Below, one piece after another: positions 42,617-55,990 of a stretch of DNA of 64,000 nucleotides. The stretch spans positions 229,507,196 to 229,571,195 of the forward strand of contig OX352772.1 of assembly GCA_947095535.1 (NCBI GenBank), given 5' to 3'. Source of the DNA: Poecilobothrus nobilitatus. Its lineage: Eukaryota > Arthropoda > Insecta > Diptera > Dolichopodidae. The notes beneath the pieces were generated by a model. That model did no database searches. It was not told the DNA's origin and saw nothing but the letters and a program-made list of their open reading frames with translations. A program made the position numbers and the translations under genes. Numbering within the stretch: position 1 is the first letter of the stretch; each line of letters opens with the position of its first letter.

Positions 42617-43215
42617 TGTCGTTTTCTTTTCTCAAAAAAGTTTTGACCTGGGGTTACACTTTTTATTCAGGTCACAATTTTTCAGTTCTTTTCTGAAAAA
42701 AATGCAAAACTGAAAAAAATATTCGTGTTCTTTTCTGAAAAACATTTAGGGCAAAACTCGCACAGGGCAACATTTTTTTTAAAAACTTGACCTGAATATA
42801 TTGACGGGGCAATAAAATGAGTTTTGCACTCTCCACAATGACAACATTAAAAAATATATGTATATAATTGTCTCTGTCAGTTAAATAGTAAATAGTAATT
42901 AATGACAATATAAAAATACATTATTTTCATTTATTTGGCTGAGTTTTGAAAAATATCTAGTTTACAAAAAAAAAATATTCATATTTGAATAGAAACATAA
43001 GTTTAAAAATTTTTAAATAAGTAAAATATAATTTGTAGATAAAGAAATCAGTGCAGCAAACTGAAAAAAAAATGTTGCCCTTTTTCTGTTCTATTCTAAA
43101 AAATGTTCAGGTCAAAACTGAAAAAAAAAGTTCAAAACTAGAAAAAAAAAATTTGACTTTTTTCAGTTTTGCACTTTGTCAGGTCAAACTTTTTTTTTCG
43201 GAAAAGAAAACGACA
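42617..43215. mobile_element. Harbinger-like MITE, 599 bp (block A)
   Basis: Same termini and TTA flanks as 37802-38175, with the longer interior (about 42820-43050). A 78-codon minus ORF inside is probably chance. Confidence 0.72.
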
Positions 43216-43398
43216 TTAGTTTTACAATAATATTTGCCACCGCATAATATGGCTATTAATTTTTTTCGTAAATACATGTAACTATCAATGAGTTTTAATT
43301 CATATGGTAATTCATTATACTTTTTTAAACAAATGTACATACAAAATATTCTTTTTTTGATTTTCCGTTCTGAAATAAATAAAAATTTTAAATAAAAA

Positions 43399-44977
43399 CG
43401 AGGAAGAATACAGTTGACTTTGTCAACTCTTAGATACCCGTACGAACCGTTAGTATGTTCACAGTCACTCTGCCTACAATATTATTTTTTAAATATTTTA
43501 GTATTTTAAAATAATTTGGGTGAATTTTATAATTTCTAGAACTTATGGGTTGTACATATATTCAAACTATATGTTTATATGTACATTCTTCTAAAGCAGA
43601 TTCTAATCTTCCACATAACGATTATCAATCCAAAACTTTTTCAAATATTCTATAGTAACATTTAATACTAAGCGGTAAATGTATATTAAATTTACTTAGT
43701 ACAAAATAGTAAATATAATTTTAAATATTATATTATATTATATTTAAATATTCCATTGACAGAATAATTTCTTATAAGTACAATAAAATACATATATGTA
43801 TGTAAATACGGCGCTATATAATATACATATATACTCTTATCATTCATTCACTAGTGACATATACGATATGTAAATAAACATGATATTATATAAGTATGTA
43901 TGTATAATAATATCATATAAATAAAAATTCTTCAAGCAACCGTTATGTTGTTTATTTATTTACATTTTTTTGTACTACGCATTATATCATCAACAATTTC
44001 AAATTATCGAGTAAAACAAAATGGAAAAAATTCGTTTTAAAGAAATTTGTTAGAAAATTTGAAAAAATCAACTAACACTTTCGTCAATTATAAAGTAACC
44101 CTATATTATTAAAAAAAGTTGTTAACAGAAATAAAAGTATAATGTTGAAGCTTTAATTTTTGTGTATTAATTCAAAAAAATTTTAACAGGTGTTCAAGTT
44201 ACAGGTGTTTAAAAATAGGAAATTTTCAGTTTTTGACCCCTTACAGCTCCTAAACGGGGGGTGATACAAAAAAAATTTCTGAAATGACTCATACTTATTT
44301 TCAAAGATCTAACTTTGTCAAAATTTCAAGTTTCCAACTTAAACCGTTTACAAGATAGAAGGGTTGAAGGATTTTGCAAAATTTGAGTTTCACATAACGG
44401 TAAATTAAGACACCGTATGCCACAAATATATATTTATTGTATATATACTTTTAAAGCTAATAACAGTAGTAATCGTTTGGCGTTTTGAAAATGAAGATAT
44501 ACCTTATACAACTTGTGCTATAACAATTTAAATATAGAGCTTTTTTGATCCTTTGGGGAGCTGTAGCTCCATAACGGGTGGGGCTACAAAAAAAAGTTAT
44601 TAAAAATAAAATTAATATTTTTGTGAGATCTATCAGTAGTTAAAATTTCATAGCTCTATTTCAAAAAAAATGTCGGGATCTAAAAGTTAGGTGTTCGAGA
44701 GCTACCCTAAGGCTTGGTCCAAACTCAACCAAAAAAAATAGGGAACCTACAAATTACTCCCAGAATATTTTGTGTAAATTTCAAGATTCTAGCTTTCTTA
44801 GTTTTTGAGTTAGCGTGCTGACGGACGGACGGACGGACGGACGGACATGGCTCAAAAGTCTTAGAATTTTTTTCTGATCCGATCCATACCTTTGAAGGTA
44901 TATCTAGCTCGCTTATTTCGAGGTGTTACAAACGGAGGAGTAATTTTATTATACCCGATCCTATCGTACGGGTATAA
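43399..44977 (+). mobile_element. HINE array unit 1 (1579 bp, 6 GGAC)
   Basis: Reference unit. Order: CGAGGAAGAATACAGTTGAC at the start; a perfect AGTTGAC-TTT-GTCAACT hairpin; ATACCCGTACGAACCG; an AT-rich interior with CCCCTTACAGCTCCTAAACG; CTAGCTTTCTTAGTTTTTGA; six GGAC; CATGGCT; ATACCTT-TG-AAGGTAT; CTAGCTCG; and a terminal hairpin with arms TTATACCCG and CGGGTATAA. No protein is encoded. It lies after TAAATAAAAA at a LINE site. DINE-1/HINE-like by structure; the name is inference. Confidence 0.78.
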
Positions 44978-45143
44978 CGAGGAAGAATACAGTTGACTTT
45001 GTCAACTCTTAGATACCCGTACGAACCGTTAGTATGTTCACAGTCACTCTGCCTACAATATTATTTTTTTAATATTTTAGTATTTTAAAATAATTTGGGT
45101 GAATTTTATAATTTCTAGAACTTATGGGTTGTACATATATTCA
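44978..45143 (+). mobile_element. truncated HINE unit (first 166 bp)
   Basis: Head-to-tail after unit 1; it stops at TACATATATTCAA, where block A' begins. Confidence 0.8.
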
Positions 45144-45631
45144 ATATTAGTTTAATATTTAGTTTAGTTTCCTATAAAATGTTATAAAATACTTATATGG
45201 AATTTTTTATTGTTCATGTTTCTGAAAAAATAATACAAGTAGATAAAATTGAATTGGATCAGTGTTGACTCAGCATAATTTCTCAAAAATTTTATATGAT
45301 ATTGAATTTCACGTCTATATTTCCTATTAAAATTTTTTTTATTTTCAAGAAAAAATTTATTAAATACGACAATTGTTCTTGCAAACTCCATTGTATGTTT
45401 AAAACTAAAGAAAACTAATTAAGCCAGTAATTCAGAAATAAAATATGAAAATACTAAGAATTAACTAAATCTTCTCTGGGTAGGAGTGCTAAGGGGTGTA
45501 GAAATCTATTAGGTATTAGGTAAGTTTATGAATGTATTACGTTTAGGTTCGATCGCAATTCTATGGTCTTATCCAGAGAAGACGTTTTGTTTTTTTTTCT
45601 GATAATCATATTTTTATTCAAAATTGTATAA

Positions 45632-46086
45632 AAGGTTAATTTTAAGATTAAAAAGTGTTATAAGACGGTAAGTTTAGCAACAGAAAAGATCAAAATTTTT
45701 TGGGCTGATAACATTTTACATGGTTATAAATATTGTATTTGTGGCCGGAAATGGACTTCAATCAAGATAATTAATTGGAAAATATTCCATGATTTTTTGG
45801 AGATATATCTAACACCAGAAGGGGGGGAAAAGGCATGTGTTTTAAAAATTAGAAATGATGAGTCAATAAATAATAAATTATTTTTATCTCCATTGGATTG
45901 GCAACATATTAAAATAGAAGTATATGGCGGCGATATTTCCATTATTGGTACAATCAGACAATCATCAACAAAAATCAAGTAACCAACAGTTTTGGAGGTG
46001 ATTGTCCTTTTGCTGAAGAAGATGATTGGGAGTTGATTGAGAAAAATATTTCAAATGTATTATCAAAAGATAAGAATAAAAGTTAA
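45632..46086 (+). pseudogene. unknown ORF in block A', one frameshift
   Basis: Copy of 41694-42148 (offset 3938), apparently unchanged including the frameshift. Confidence 0.4.
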
Positions 46087-46548
46087 GAAATTAATTTAAG
46101 AAATTAATATAATGTATTAAATTAAATTAATTAGCTGGTCCCTTTAAAAAAATACAAATTAAAATAATAGTAATAATAATAATAGTAATTTTTTTTTTTT
46201 TTGCTTTATTAGCAAATAAATATTTACATTTACCTATATTTTAATAATATTTCACAGATAAAAAATTGCTGATTATACTCCAGATAAAAACAAAAAAAAA
46301 AAAATTATTTATAAAATGAAATATTCATAGTCTTACATACCAACAATAATTATTTTAAAATTAGATTACGTTACGATCTTAGCTGTATGGTCTTATTAGA
46401 TATATAGTATGGTCTTACACGTTCACAAAAATTTTTGCTCATGTATTCTTTCCTTGCTTTCTTCACTCTAATTGTAAAAATTGCAGTTACATACTTTCAT
46501 AGATACATAGTGACAAAAAAGCAACAAGAGACGAGAAATATAAGATTA

Positions 46549-47147
46549 TGTCGTTTTCTTTTCTCAAAAAAGTTTTGACCTGGGGTTACACTTTTTATTC
46601 AGGTCACAATTTTTCAGTTCTTTTCTGAAAAAAATGCAAAACTGAAAAAAATATTCGTGTTCTTTTCTGAAAAACATTTAGGGCAAAACTCGCACAGGGC
46701 AACATTTTTTTTAAAAACTTGACCTGAATATATTGACGGGGCAATAAAATGAGTTTTGCACTCTCCACAATGACAACATTAAAAAATATATGTATATAAT
46801 TGTCTCTGTCAGTTAAATAGTAAATAGTAATTAATGACAATATAAAAATACATTATTTTCATTTATTTGGCTGAGTTTTGAAAAATATCTAGTTTACAAA
46901 AAAAAAATATTCATATTTGAATAGAAACATAAGTTTAAAAATTTTTAAATAAGTAAAATATAATTTGTAGATAAAGAAATCAGTGCAGCAAACTGAAAAA
47001 AAAATGTTGCCCTTTTTCTGTTCTATTCTAAAATATGTTCAGGTCAAAACTGAAAAAAAAAGTTCAAAACTAGAAAAAAAAAATTTGACTTTTTTCAGTT
47101 TTGCACTTTGTCAGGTCAAACTTTTTTTTTCGGAAAAGAAAACGACA
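46549..47147. mobile_element. Harbinger-like MITE, 599 bp (block A')
   Basis: Duplicate of 42617-43215; carries AAAATATGTTCAGG where block A has AAAAAATGTTCAGG. Confidence 0.72.
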
Positions 47148-47330
47148 TTAGTTTTACAATAATATTTGCCACCGCATAATATGGCTATTAATTTTTTTCA
47201 TAAATACATGTAACTATCAATGAGTTTTAATTCATATGGTAATTCATTATACTTTTTTAAACAAATGTACATACAAAATATTCTTTTTTTGATTTTCCGT
47301 TCTGAAATAAATAAAAATTTTAAATAAAAA

Positions 47331-48883
47331 CGAGGAAGAATACAGTTGACTTTGTCAACTCTTAGATACCCGTACGAACCGTTAGTATGTTCACAGTCAC
47401 TCTGCCTACAATATTATTTTTTTAATATTTTAGTATTTTAAAATAATTTGGGTGAATTTTATAATTTCTAGAACTTATGGGTTGTACATATATTCAAACT
47501 ATATGTTTATATGTACATTCTTCTAAAGCAGATTCTAATCTTCCACATAACGATTATCAATCCAAAACTTTTTCAAATATTCTATAGTAACATTTAATAC
47601 TAAGCGGTAAATGTATATTAAATTTACTTAGTACAAAATAGTAAATATAATTTTAAATATTATATTATATTATATTTAAATATTCCATTGACAGAATAAT
47701 TTCTTATAAGTACAATAAAATACATATATGTATGTAAATACGGCGCTATATAATATACATATATACTCTTATCATTCATTCACTAGTGACATATACGATA
47801 TGTAAATAAACATGATATTATATAAGTATGTATGTATAATAATATCATATAAATAAAAATTCTTCAAGCAACCGTTATGTTGTTTATTTATTTACATTTT
47901 TTTGTACTACGCATTATATCATCAACAATTTCAAATTATCGAGTAAAACAAAATGGAAAAAATTCGTTTTAAAGAAATTTGTTAGAAAATTTGAAAAAAT
48001 CAACTAACACTTTCGTCAATTATAAAGTAACCCTATATTATTAAAAAAAGTTGTTAACAGAAATAAAAGTATAATGTTGAAGCTTTAATTTTTGTGTATT
48101 AATTCAAAAAAATTTTAACAGGTGTTTAAAAATAGGAAATTTTCAGTTTTTGACCCCTTACAGCTCCTAAACGGGGGGTGATACAAAAAAAATTTCTGAA
48201 ATGACTCATACTTATTTTCAAAGATCTAACTTTTGTCAAAATTTCAAGTTTCCAACTTAAACCGTTTACAAGATAGAAGGGTTGAAGGATTTTGCAAAAT
48301 TTGAGTTTCACATAACGGTAAATTAAGACACCGTATGCCACAAATATATATTTATTGTATATATACTTTTAAAGCTAATAACAGTAGTAATCGTTTGGCG
48401 TTTTGAAAATGAAGATATACCTTATACAACTTGTGCTATAACAATTTAAATATAGAGCTTTTTTGATCCTTTGGGGAGCTGTAGCTCCATAACGGGTGGG
48501 GCTACAAAAAAAAGTTATTAAAAATAAAATTAATATTTTTGTGAGATCTATCAGTAGTTAAAATTTCATAGCTCTATTTCAAAAAAAATGTCGGGATCTA
48601 AAAGTTAGGTGTTCGAGAGCTACCCTAAGGCTTGGTCCAAACTCAACCAAAAAAAATAGGGAACCTACAAATTACTTCCAGAATATTTTGTGTAAATTTC
48701 AAGATTCTAGCTTTCTTAGTTTTTGAGTTAGCGTGCTGACGGACGGACGGACATGGCTCAAAAGTCTTAGAATTTTTTTCTGATCCGATCCATACCTTTG
48801 AAGGTATATCTAGCTCGCTTATTTCGAGGTGTTACAAACGGAGGAGTAATTTTATTATACCCGATCCTATCGTACGGGTATAA
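47331..48883 (+). mobile_element. HINE array unit 2 (1553 bp, 3 GGAC)
   Basis: Follows block A'. It lacks a 15-bp TCAAGTTACAGGTGT direct-repeat copy near 48127 and has only three GGAC; otherwise it is near-identical to unit 1. Confidence 0.78.
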
Positions 48884-50466
48884 CGAGGAAGAATACAGTT
48901 GACTTTGTCAACTCTTAGATACCCGTACGAACCGTTAGTATGTTCACAGTCACTCTGCCTACAATATTATTTTTTTAATATTTTAGTATTTTAAAATAAT
49001 TTGGGTGAATTTTATAATTTCTAGAACTTATGGGTTGTACATATATTCAAACTATATGTTTATATGTACATTCTTCTAAAGCAGATTCTAATCTTCCACA
49101 TAACGATTATCAATCCAAAACTTTTTCAAATATTCTATAGTAACATTTAATACTAAGCGGTAAATGTATATTAAATTTACTTAGTACAAAATAGTAAATA
49201 TAATTTTAAATATTATATTATATTATATTTAAATATTCCATTGACAGAATAATTTCTTATAAGTACAATAAAATACATATATGTATGTAAATACGGCGCT
49301 ATATAATATACATATATACTCTTATCATTCATTCACTAGTGACATATACGATATGTAAATAAACATGATATTATATAAGTATGTATGTATAATAATATCA
49401 TATAAATAAAAATTCTTCAAGCAACCGTTATGTTGTTTATTTATTTACATTTTTTTGTACTACGCATTATATCATCAACAATTTCAAATTATCGAGTAAA
49501 ACAAAATGAAAAAAATTCGTTTTAAAGAAATTTGTTAGAAAATTTGAAAAAATCAACTAACACTTTCGTCAATTATAAAGTAACCCTATATTATTAAAAA
49601 AAGTTGTTAACAGAAATAAAAGTATAATGTTGAAGCTTTAATTTTTGTGTATTAATTCAAAAAAATTTTAACAGGTGTTCAAGTTACAGGTGTTTAAAAA
49701 TAGGAAATTTTCAGTTTTTGACCCCTTACAGCTCCTAAACGGGGGGTGATACAAAAAAAATTTCTGAAATGACTCATATTATTTTCAAAGATCTAACTTT
49801 TGTCAAAATTTCAAGTTTCCAACTTAAACCGTTTACAAGATAGAAGGGTTGAAGGATTTTGCAAAATTTGAGTTTCACATAACGGTAAATTAAGACACCG
49901 TATGCCACAAATATATATTTATTGTATATATACTTTTAAAGCTAATAACAGTAGTAATCGTTTGGCGTTTTGAAAATGAAGATATACCTTATACAACTTG
50001 TGCTATAACAATTTAAATATAGAGCTTTTTTGATCCTTTGGGGAGCTGTAGCTCCATAACGGGTGGGGCTACAAAAAAAAGTTATTAAAAATAAAATTAA
50101 TATTTTTGTGAGATCTATCAGTAGTTAAAATTTCATAGCTCTATTTCAAAAAAAATGTCGGGATCTAAAAGTTAGGTGTTCGAGAGCTACCCTAAGGCTT
50201 GGTCCAAACTCAACCAAAAAAAATAGGGAACCTACAAATTACTCCCAGAATATTTTGTGTAAATTTCAAGATTCTAGCTTTCTTAGTTTTTGAGTTAGCG
50301 TGCTGACGGACGGACGGACGGACGGACGGACGGACATGGCTCAAAAGTCTTAGAATTTTTTTCTGATCCGATCCATACCTTTGAAGGTATATCTAGCTCG
50401 CTTATTTCGAGGTGTTACAAACGGAGGAGTAATTTTATTATACCCGATCCTATCGTACGGGTATAA
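48884..50466 (+). mobile_element. HINE array unit 3 (1583 bp, 7 GGAC)
   Basis: Joined to unit 2 at TATAA/CGAGG. It has a 2-bp deletion (CTCATATTATTTTC near 49775) shared only with the next unit. Confidence 0.78.
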
Positions 50467-52041
50467 CGAGGAAGAATACAGTTGACTTTGTCAACTCTTA
50501 GATACCCGTACGAACCGTTAGTATGTTCACAGTCACTCTGCCTACAATATTATTTTTTTAATATTTTAGTATTTTAAAATAATTTGGGTGAATTTTATAA
50601 TTTCTAGAACTTATGGGTTGTACATATATTCAAACTATATGTTTATATGTACATTCTTCTAAAGCAGATTCTAATCTTCCACATAACGATTATCAATCCA
50701 AAACTTTTTCAAATATTCTATAGTAACATTTAATACTAAGCGGTAAATGTATATTAAATTTACTTAGTACAAAATAGTAAATATAATTTTAAATATTATA
50801 TTATATTATATTTAAATATTCCATTGACAGAATAATTTCTTATAAGTACAATAAAATACATATATGTATGTAAATACGGCGCTATATAATATACATATAT
50901 ACTCTTATCATTCATTCACTAGTGACATATACGATATGTAAATAAACATGATATTATATAAGTATGTATGTATAATAATATCATATAAATAAAAATTCTT
51001 CAAGCAACCGTTATGTTGTTTATTTATTTACATTTTTTTGTACTACGCATTATATCATCAACAATTTCAAATTATCGAGTAAAACAAAATGGAAAAAATT
51101 CGTTTTAAAGAAATTTGTTAGAAAATTTGAAAAAATCAACTAACACTTTCGTCAATTATAAAGTAACCCTATATTATTAAAAAAAGTTGTTAACAGAAAT
51201 AAAAGTATAATGTTGAAGCTTTAATTTTTGTGTATTAATTCAAAAAAATTTTAACAGGTGTTCAAGTTACAGGTGTTTAAAAATAGGAAATTTTCAGTTT
51301 TTGACCCCTTACAGCTCCTAAACGGGGGGTGATACAAAAAAAATTTCTGAAATGACTCATATTATTTTCAAAGATCTAACTTTTGTCAAAATTTCAAGTT
51401 TCCAACTTAAACCGTTTACAAGATAGAAGGGTTGAAGGATTTTGCAAAATTTGAGTTTCACATAACGGTAAATTAAGACACCGTATGCCACAAATATATA
51501 TTTATTGTATATATACTTTTAAAGCTAATAACAGTAGTAATCGTTTGGCGTTTTGAAAATGAAGATATACCTTATACAACTTGTGCTATAACAATTTAAA
51601 TATAGAGCTTTTTTGATCCTTTGGGGAGCTGTAGCTCCATAACGGGTGGGGCTACAAAAAAAAGTTATTAAAAATAAAATTAATATTTTTGTGAGATCTA
51701 TCAGTAGTTAAAATTTCATAGCTCTATTTCAAAAAAAATTTCGGGATCTAAAAGTTAGGTGTTCGAGAGCTACCCTAAGGCTTGGTCCAAACTCAACCAA
51801 AAAAAATAGGGAACCTACAAATTACTCCCAGAATATTTTGTGTAAATTTCAAGATTCTAGCTTTCTTAGTTTTTGAGTTAGCGTGCTGACGGACGGACGG
51901 ACGGACGGACATGGCTCAAAAGTCTTAGAATTTTTTTCTGATCCGATCCATACCTTTGAAGGTATATCTAGCTCGCTTATTTCGAGGTGTTACAAACGGA
52001 GGAGTAATTTTATTATACCCGATCCTATCGTACGGGTATAA
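50467..52041 (+). mobile_element. HINE array unit 4 (1575 bp, 5 GGAC)
   Basis: Shares the CTCATATTATTTTC deletion with unit 3, so the two are sister copies. Confidence 0.78.
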
Positions 52042-53629
52042 CGAGGAAGAATACAGTTGACTTTGTCAACTCTTAGATACCCGTACGAACCGTTAGTATG
52101 TTCACAGTCACTCTGCCTACAATATTATTTTTTTAATATTTTAGTATTTTAAAATAATTTGGGTGAATTTTATAATTTCTAGAACTTATGGGTTGTACAT
52201 ATATTCAAACTATATGTTTATATGTACATTCTTCTAAAGCAGATTCTAATCTTCCACATAACGATTATCAATCCAAAACTTTTTCAAATATTCTATAGTA
52301 ACATTTAATACTAAGCGGTAAATGTATATTAAATTTACTTAGTACAAAATAGTAAATATAATTTTAAATATTATATTATATTATATTTAAATATTCCATT
52401 GACAGAATAATTTCTTATAAGTACAATAAAATACATATATGTATGTAAATACGGCGCTATATAATATACATATATACTCTTATCATTCATTCACTAGTGA
52501 CATATACGATATGTAAATAAACATGATATTATATAAGTATGTATGTATAATAATATCATATAAATAAAAATTCTTCAAGCAACCGTTATGTTGTTTATTT
52601 ATTTACATTTTTTTGTACTACGCATTATATCATCAACAATTTCAAATTATCGAGTAAAACAAAATGGAAAAAATTCGTTTTAAAGAAATTTGTTAGAAAA
52701 TTTGAAAAAATCAACTAACACTTTCGTCAATTATAAAGTAACCCTATATTATTAAAAAAAGTTGTTAACAGAAATAAAAGTATAATGTTGAAGCTTTAAT
52801 TTTTGTGTATTAATTCAAAAAAATTTTAACAGGTGTTCAAGTTACAGGTGTTTAAAAATAGGAAATTTTCAGTTTTTGACCCCTTACAGCTCCTAAACGG
52901 GGGGTGATACAAAAAAAATTTCTGAAATGACTCATACTTATTTTCAAAGATCTAACTTTTGTCAAAATTTCAAGTTTCCAACTTAAACCGTTTACAAGAT
53001 AGAAGGGTTGAAGGATTTTGCAAAATTTGAGTTTCACATAACGGTAAATTAAGACACCGTATGCCACAAATATATATTTATTGTATATATACTTTTAAAG
53101 CTAATAACAGTAGTAATCGTTTGGCGTTTTGAAAATGAAGATATACCTTATACAACTTGTGCTATAACAATTTAAATATAGAGCTTTTTTGATCCTTTGG
53201 GGAGCTGTAGCTCCATAACGGGTGGGGCTACAAAAAAAAGTTATTAAAAATAAAATTAATATTTTTGTGAGATCTATCAGTAGTTAAAATTTCATAGCTC
53301 TATTTCAAAAAAAATGTCGGGATCTAAAAGTTAGGTGTTCGAGAGCTACCCTAAGGCTTGGTCCAAACTCAACCAAAAAAAATAGGGAACCTACAAATTA
53401 CTCCCAGAATATTTTGTGTAAATTTCAAGATTCTAGCTTTCTTAGTTTTTGAGTTAGCGTGCTGACGGACGGACGGACGGACGGACGGACGGACGGACAT
53501 GGCTCAAAAGTCTTAGAATTTTTTTCTGATCCGATCCATACCTTTGAAGGTATATCTAGCTCGCTTATTTCGAGGTGTTACAAACGGAGGAGTAATTTTA
53601 TTATACCCGATCCTATCGTACGGGTATAA
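52042..53629 (+). mobile_element. HINE array unit 5 (1588 bp, 8 GGAC)
   Basis: Longest unit, with eight GGAC; otherwise near-identical. Confidence 0.78.
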
Positions 53630-53795
53630 CGAGGAAGAATACAGTTGACTTTGTCAACTCTTAGATACCCGTACGAACCGTTAGTATGTTCACAGTCACT
53701 CTGCCTACAATATTATTTTTTTAATATTTTAGTATTTTAAAATAATTTGGGTGAATTTTATAATTTCTAGAACTTATGGGTTGTACATATATTCA
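53630..53795 (+). mobile_element. truncated HINE unit, second copy
   Basis: Same 166-bp piece and same break as 44978-45143. Confidence 0.8.
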
Positions 53796-54283
53796 ATATT
53801 AGTTTAATATTTAGTTTAGTTTCCTATAAAATGTTATAAAATACTTATATGGAATTTTTTATTGTTCATGTTTCTGAAAAAATAATACAAGTAGATAAAA
53901 TTGAATTGGATCAGTGTTGACTCAGCATAATTTCTCAAAAATTTTATATGATATTGAATTTCACGTCTATATTTCCTATTAAAATTTTTTTTATTTTCAA
54001 GAAAAAATTTATTAAATACGACAATTGTTCTTGCAAACTCCATTGTATGTTTAAAACTAAAGAAAACTAATTAAGCCAGTAATTCAGAAATAAAATATGA
54101 AAATACTAAGAATTAACTAAATCTTCTCTGGGTAGGAGTGCTAAGGGGTGTAGAAATCTATTAGGTATTAGGTAAGTTTATGAATGTATTACGTTTAGGT
54201 TCGATCGCAATTCTATGGTCTTATCCAGAGAAGACGTTTTGTTTTTTTTTCTGATAATCATATTTTTATTCAAAATTGTATAA

Positions 54284-54738
54284 AAGGTTAATTTTAAGAT
54301 TAAAAAGTGTTATAAGACGGTAAGTTTAGCAACAGAAAAGATCAAAATTTTTTGGGCTGATAACATTTTACATGGTTATAAATATTGTATTTGTGGCCGG
54401 AAATGGACTTCAATCAAGATAATTAATTGGAAAATATTCCATGATTTTTTGGAGATATATCTAACACCAGAAGGGGGGGAAAAGGCATGTGTTTTAAAAA
54501 TTAGAAATGATGAGTCAATAAATAATAAATTATTTTTATCTCCATTGGATTGGCAACATATTAAAATAGAAGTATATGGCGGCGATATTTCCATTATTGG
54601 TACAATCAGACAATCATCAACAAAAATCAAGTAACCAACAGTTTTGGAGGTGATTGTCCTTTTGCTGAAGAAGATGATTGGGAGTTGATTGAGAAAAATA
54701 TTTCAAATGTATTATCAAAAGATAAGAATAAAAGTTAA
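54284..54738 (+). pseudogene. unknown ORF in block A'', one frameshift
   Basis: Copy of 41694-42148 (offset 12590), apparently unchanged including the frameshift. Confidence 0.4.
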
Positions 54739-55208
54739 GAAATTAATTTAAGAAATTAATATAATGTATTAAATTAAATTAATTAGCTGGTCCCTTTAAA
54801 AAAATACAAATTAAAATAATAGTAATAATAATAATAGTAATTTTGTTCTTTTTTTTTTTTTTGCTTTATTAGCAAATAAATATTTACATTTACCTATATT
54901 TTAATAATATTTCACAGATAAAAAATTGCTGATTATACTCCAGATAAAAACAAAAAAAAAAAAATTATTTATAAAATGAAATATTCATAGTCTTACATAC
55001 CAACAATAATTATTTTAAAATTAGATTACGTTACGATCTTAGCTGTATGGTCTTATTAGATATATAGTATGGTCTTACACGTTCACAAAAATTTTTGCTC
55101 ATGTATTCTTTCCTTGCTTTCTTCACTCTAATTGTAAAAATTGCAGTTACATACTTTCATAGATACATAGTGACAAAAAAGCAACAAGAGACGAGAAATA
55201 TAAGATTA

Positions 55209-55807
55209 TGTCGTTTTCTTTTCTCAAAAAAGTTTTGACCTGGGGTTACACTTTTTATTCAGGTCACAATTTTTCAGTTCTTTTCTGAAAAAAATGCAAA
55301 ACTGAAAAAAATATTCGTGTTCTTTTCTGAAAAACATTTAGGGCAAAACTCGCACAGGGCAACATTTTTTTTAAAAACTTGACCTGAATATATTGACGGG
55401 GCAATAAAATGAGTTTTGCACTCTCCACAATGACAACATTAAAAAATATATGTATATAATTGTCTCTGTCAGTTAAATAGTAAATAGTAATTAATGACAA
55501 TATAAAAATACATTATTTTCATTTATTTGGCTGAGTTTTGAAAAATATCTAGTTTACAAAAAAAAAATATTCATATTTGAATAGAAACATAAGTTTAAAA
55601 ATTTTTAAATAAGTAAAATATAATTTGTAGATAAAGAAATCAGTGCAGCAAACTGAAAAAAAAATGTTGCCCTTTTTCTGTTCTATTCTAAAATATGTTC
55701 AGGTCAAAACTGAAAAAAAAAGTTCAAAACTAGAAAAAAAAAATTTGACTTTTTTCAGTTTTGCACTTTGTCAGGTCAAACTTTTTTTTTCGGAAAAGAA
55801 AACGACA
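55209..55807. mobile_element. Harbinger-like MITE, 599 bp (block A'')
   Basis: Duplicate of 46549-47147, sharing the AAAATATGTTCAGG variant with it. Confidence 0.72.
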
Positions 55808-55990
55808 TTAGTTTTACAATAATATTTGCCACCGCATAATATGGCTATTAATTTTTTTCATAAATACATGTAACTATCAATGAGTTTTAATTCATATGGT
55901 AATTCATTATACTTTTTTAAACAAATGTACATACAAAATATTCTTTTTTTGATTTTCCGTTCTGAAATAAATAAAAATTTTAAATAAAAA

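Larger units (their letters stand above)
41203..45143. repeat. higher-order repeat unit 1 (block A + 1 HINE + truncated HINE)
   Basis: Block A (41203-43398), one full HINE (43399-44977), and a 166-bp truncated HINE (44978-45143). The truncated HINE breaks at TACATATATTCAA and joins the next A block through shared TCAA. Confidence 0.9.
45144..53795. repeat. higher-order repeat unit 2 (block A' + 4 HINEs + truncated HINE)
   Basis: Block A' (45144-47330), HINEs at 47331, 48884, 50467 and 52042, then the same truncated HINE (53630-53795) with the identical break. That shows that the HINE/A joint formed once and was then amplified. Confidence 0.9.

Noticed and set aside
42672..42908. 78-codon minus ORF in the MITE (also 46604, 55264)
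   Set aside because: It lies across a non-coding MITE made of inverted repeats and is missing in the 374-bp copy.
48126..48341. 71-codon minus ORF recurring in five HINE units (also 52852, 56801, 58380, 59960)
   Set aside because: It is broken by 1-2-bp changes in the other units, has no family features, and is absent from the related solo copies; a chance frame multiplied by duplication.
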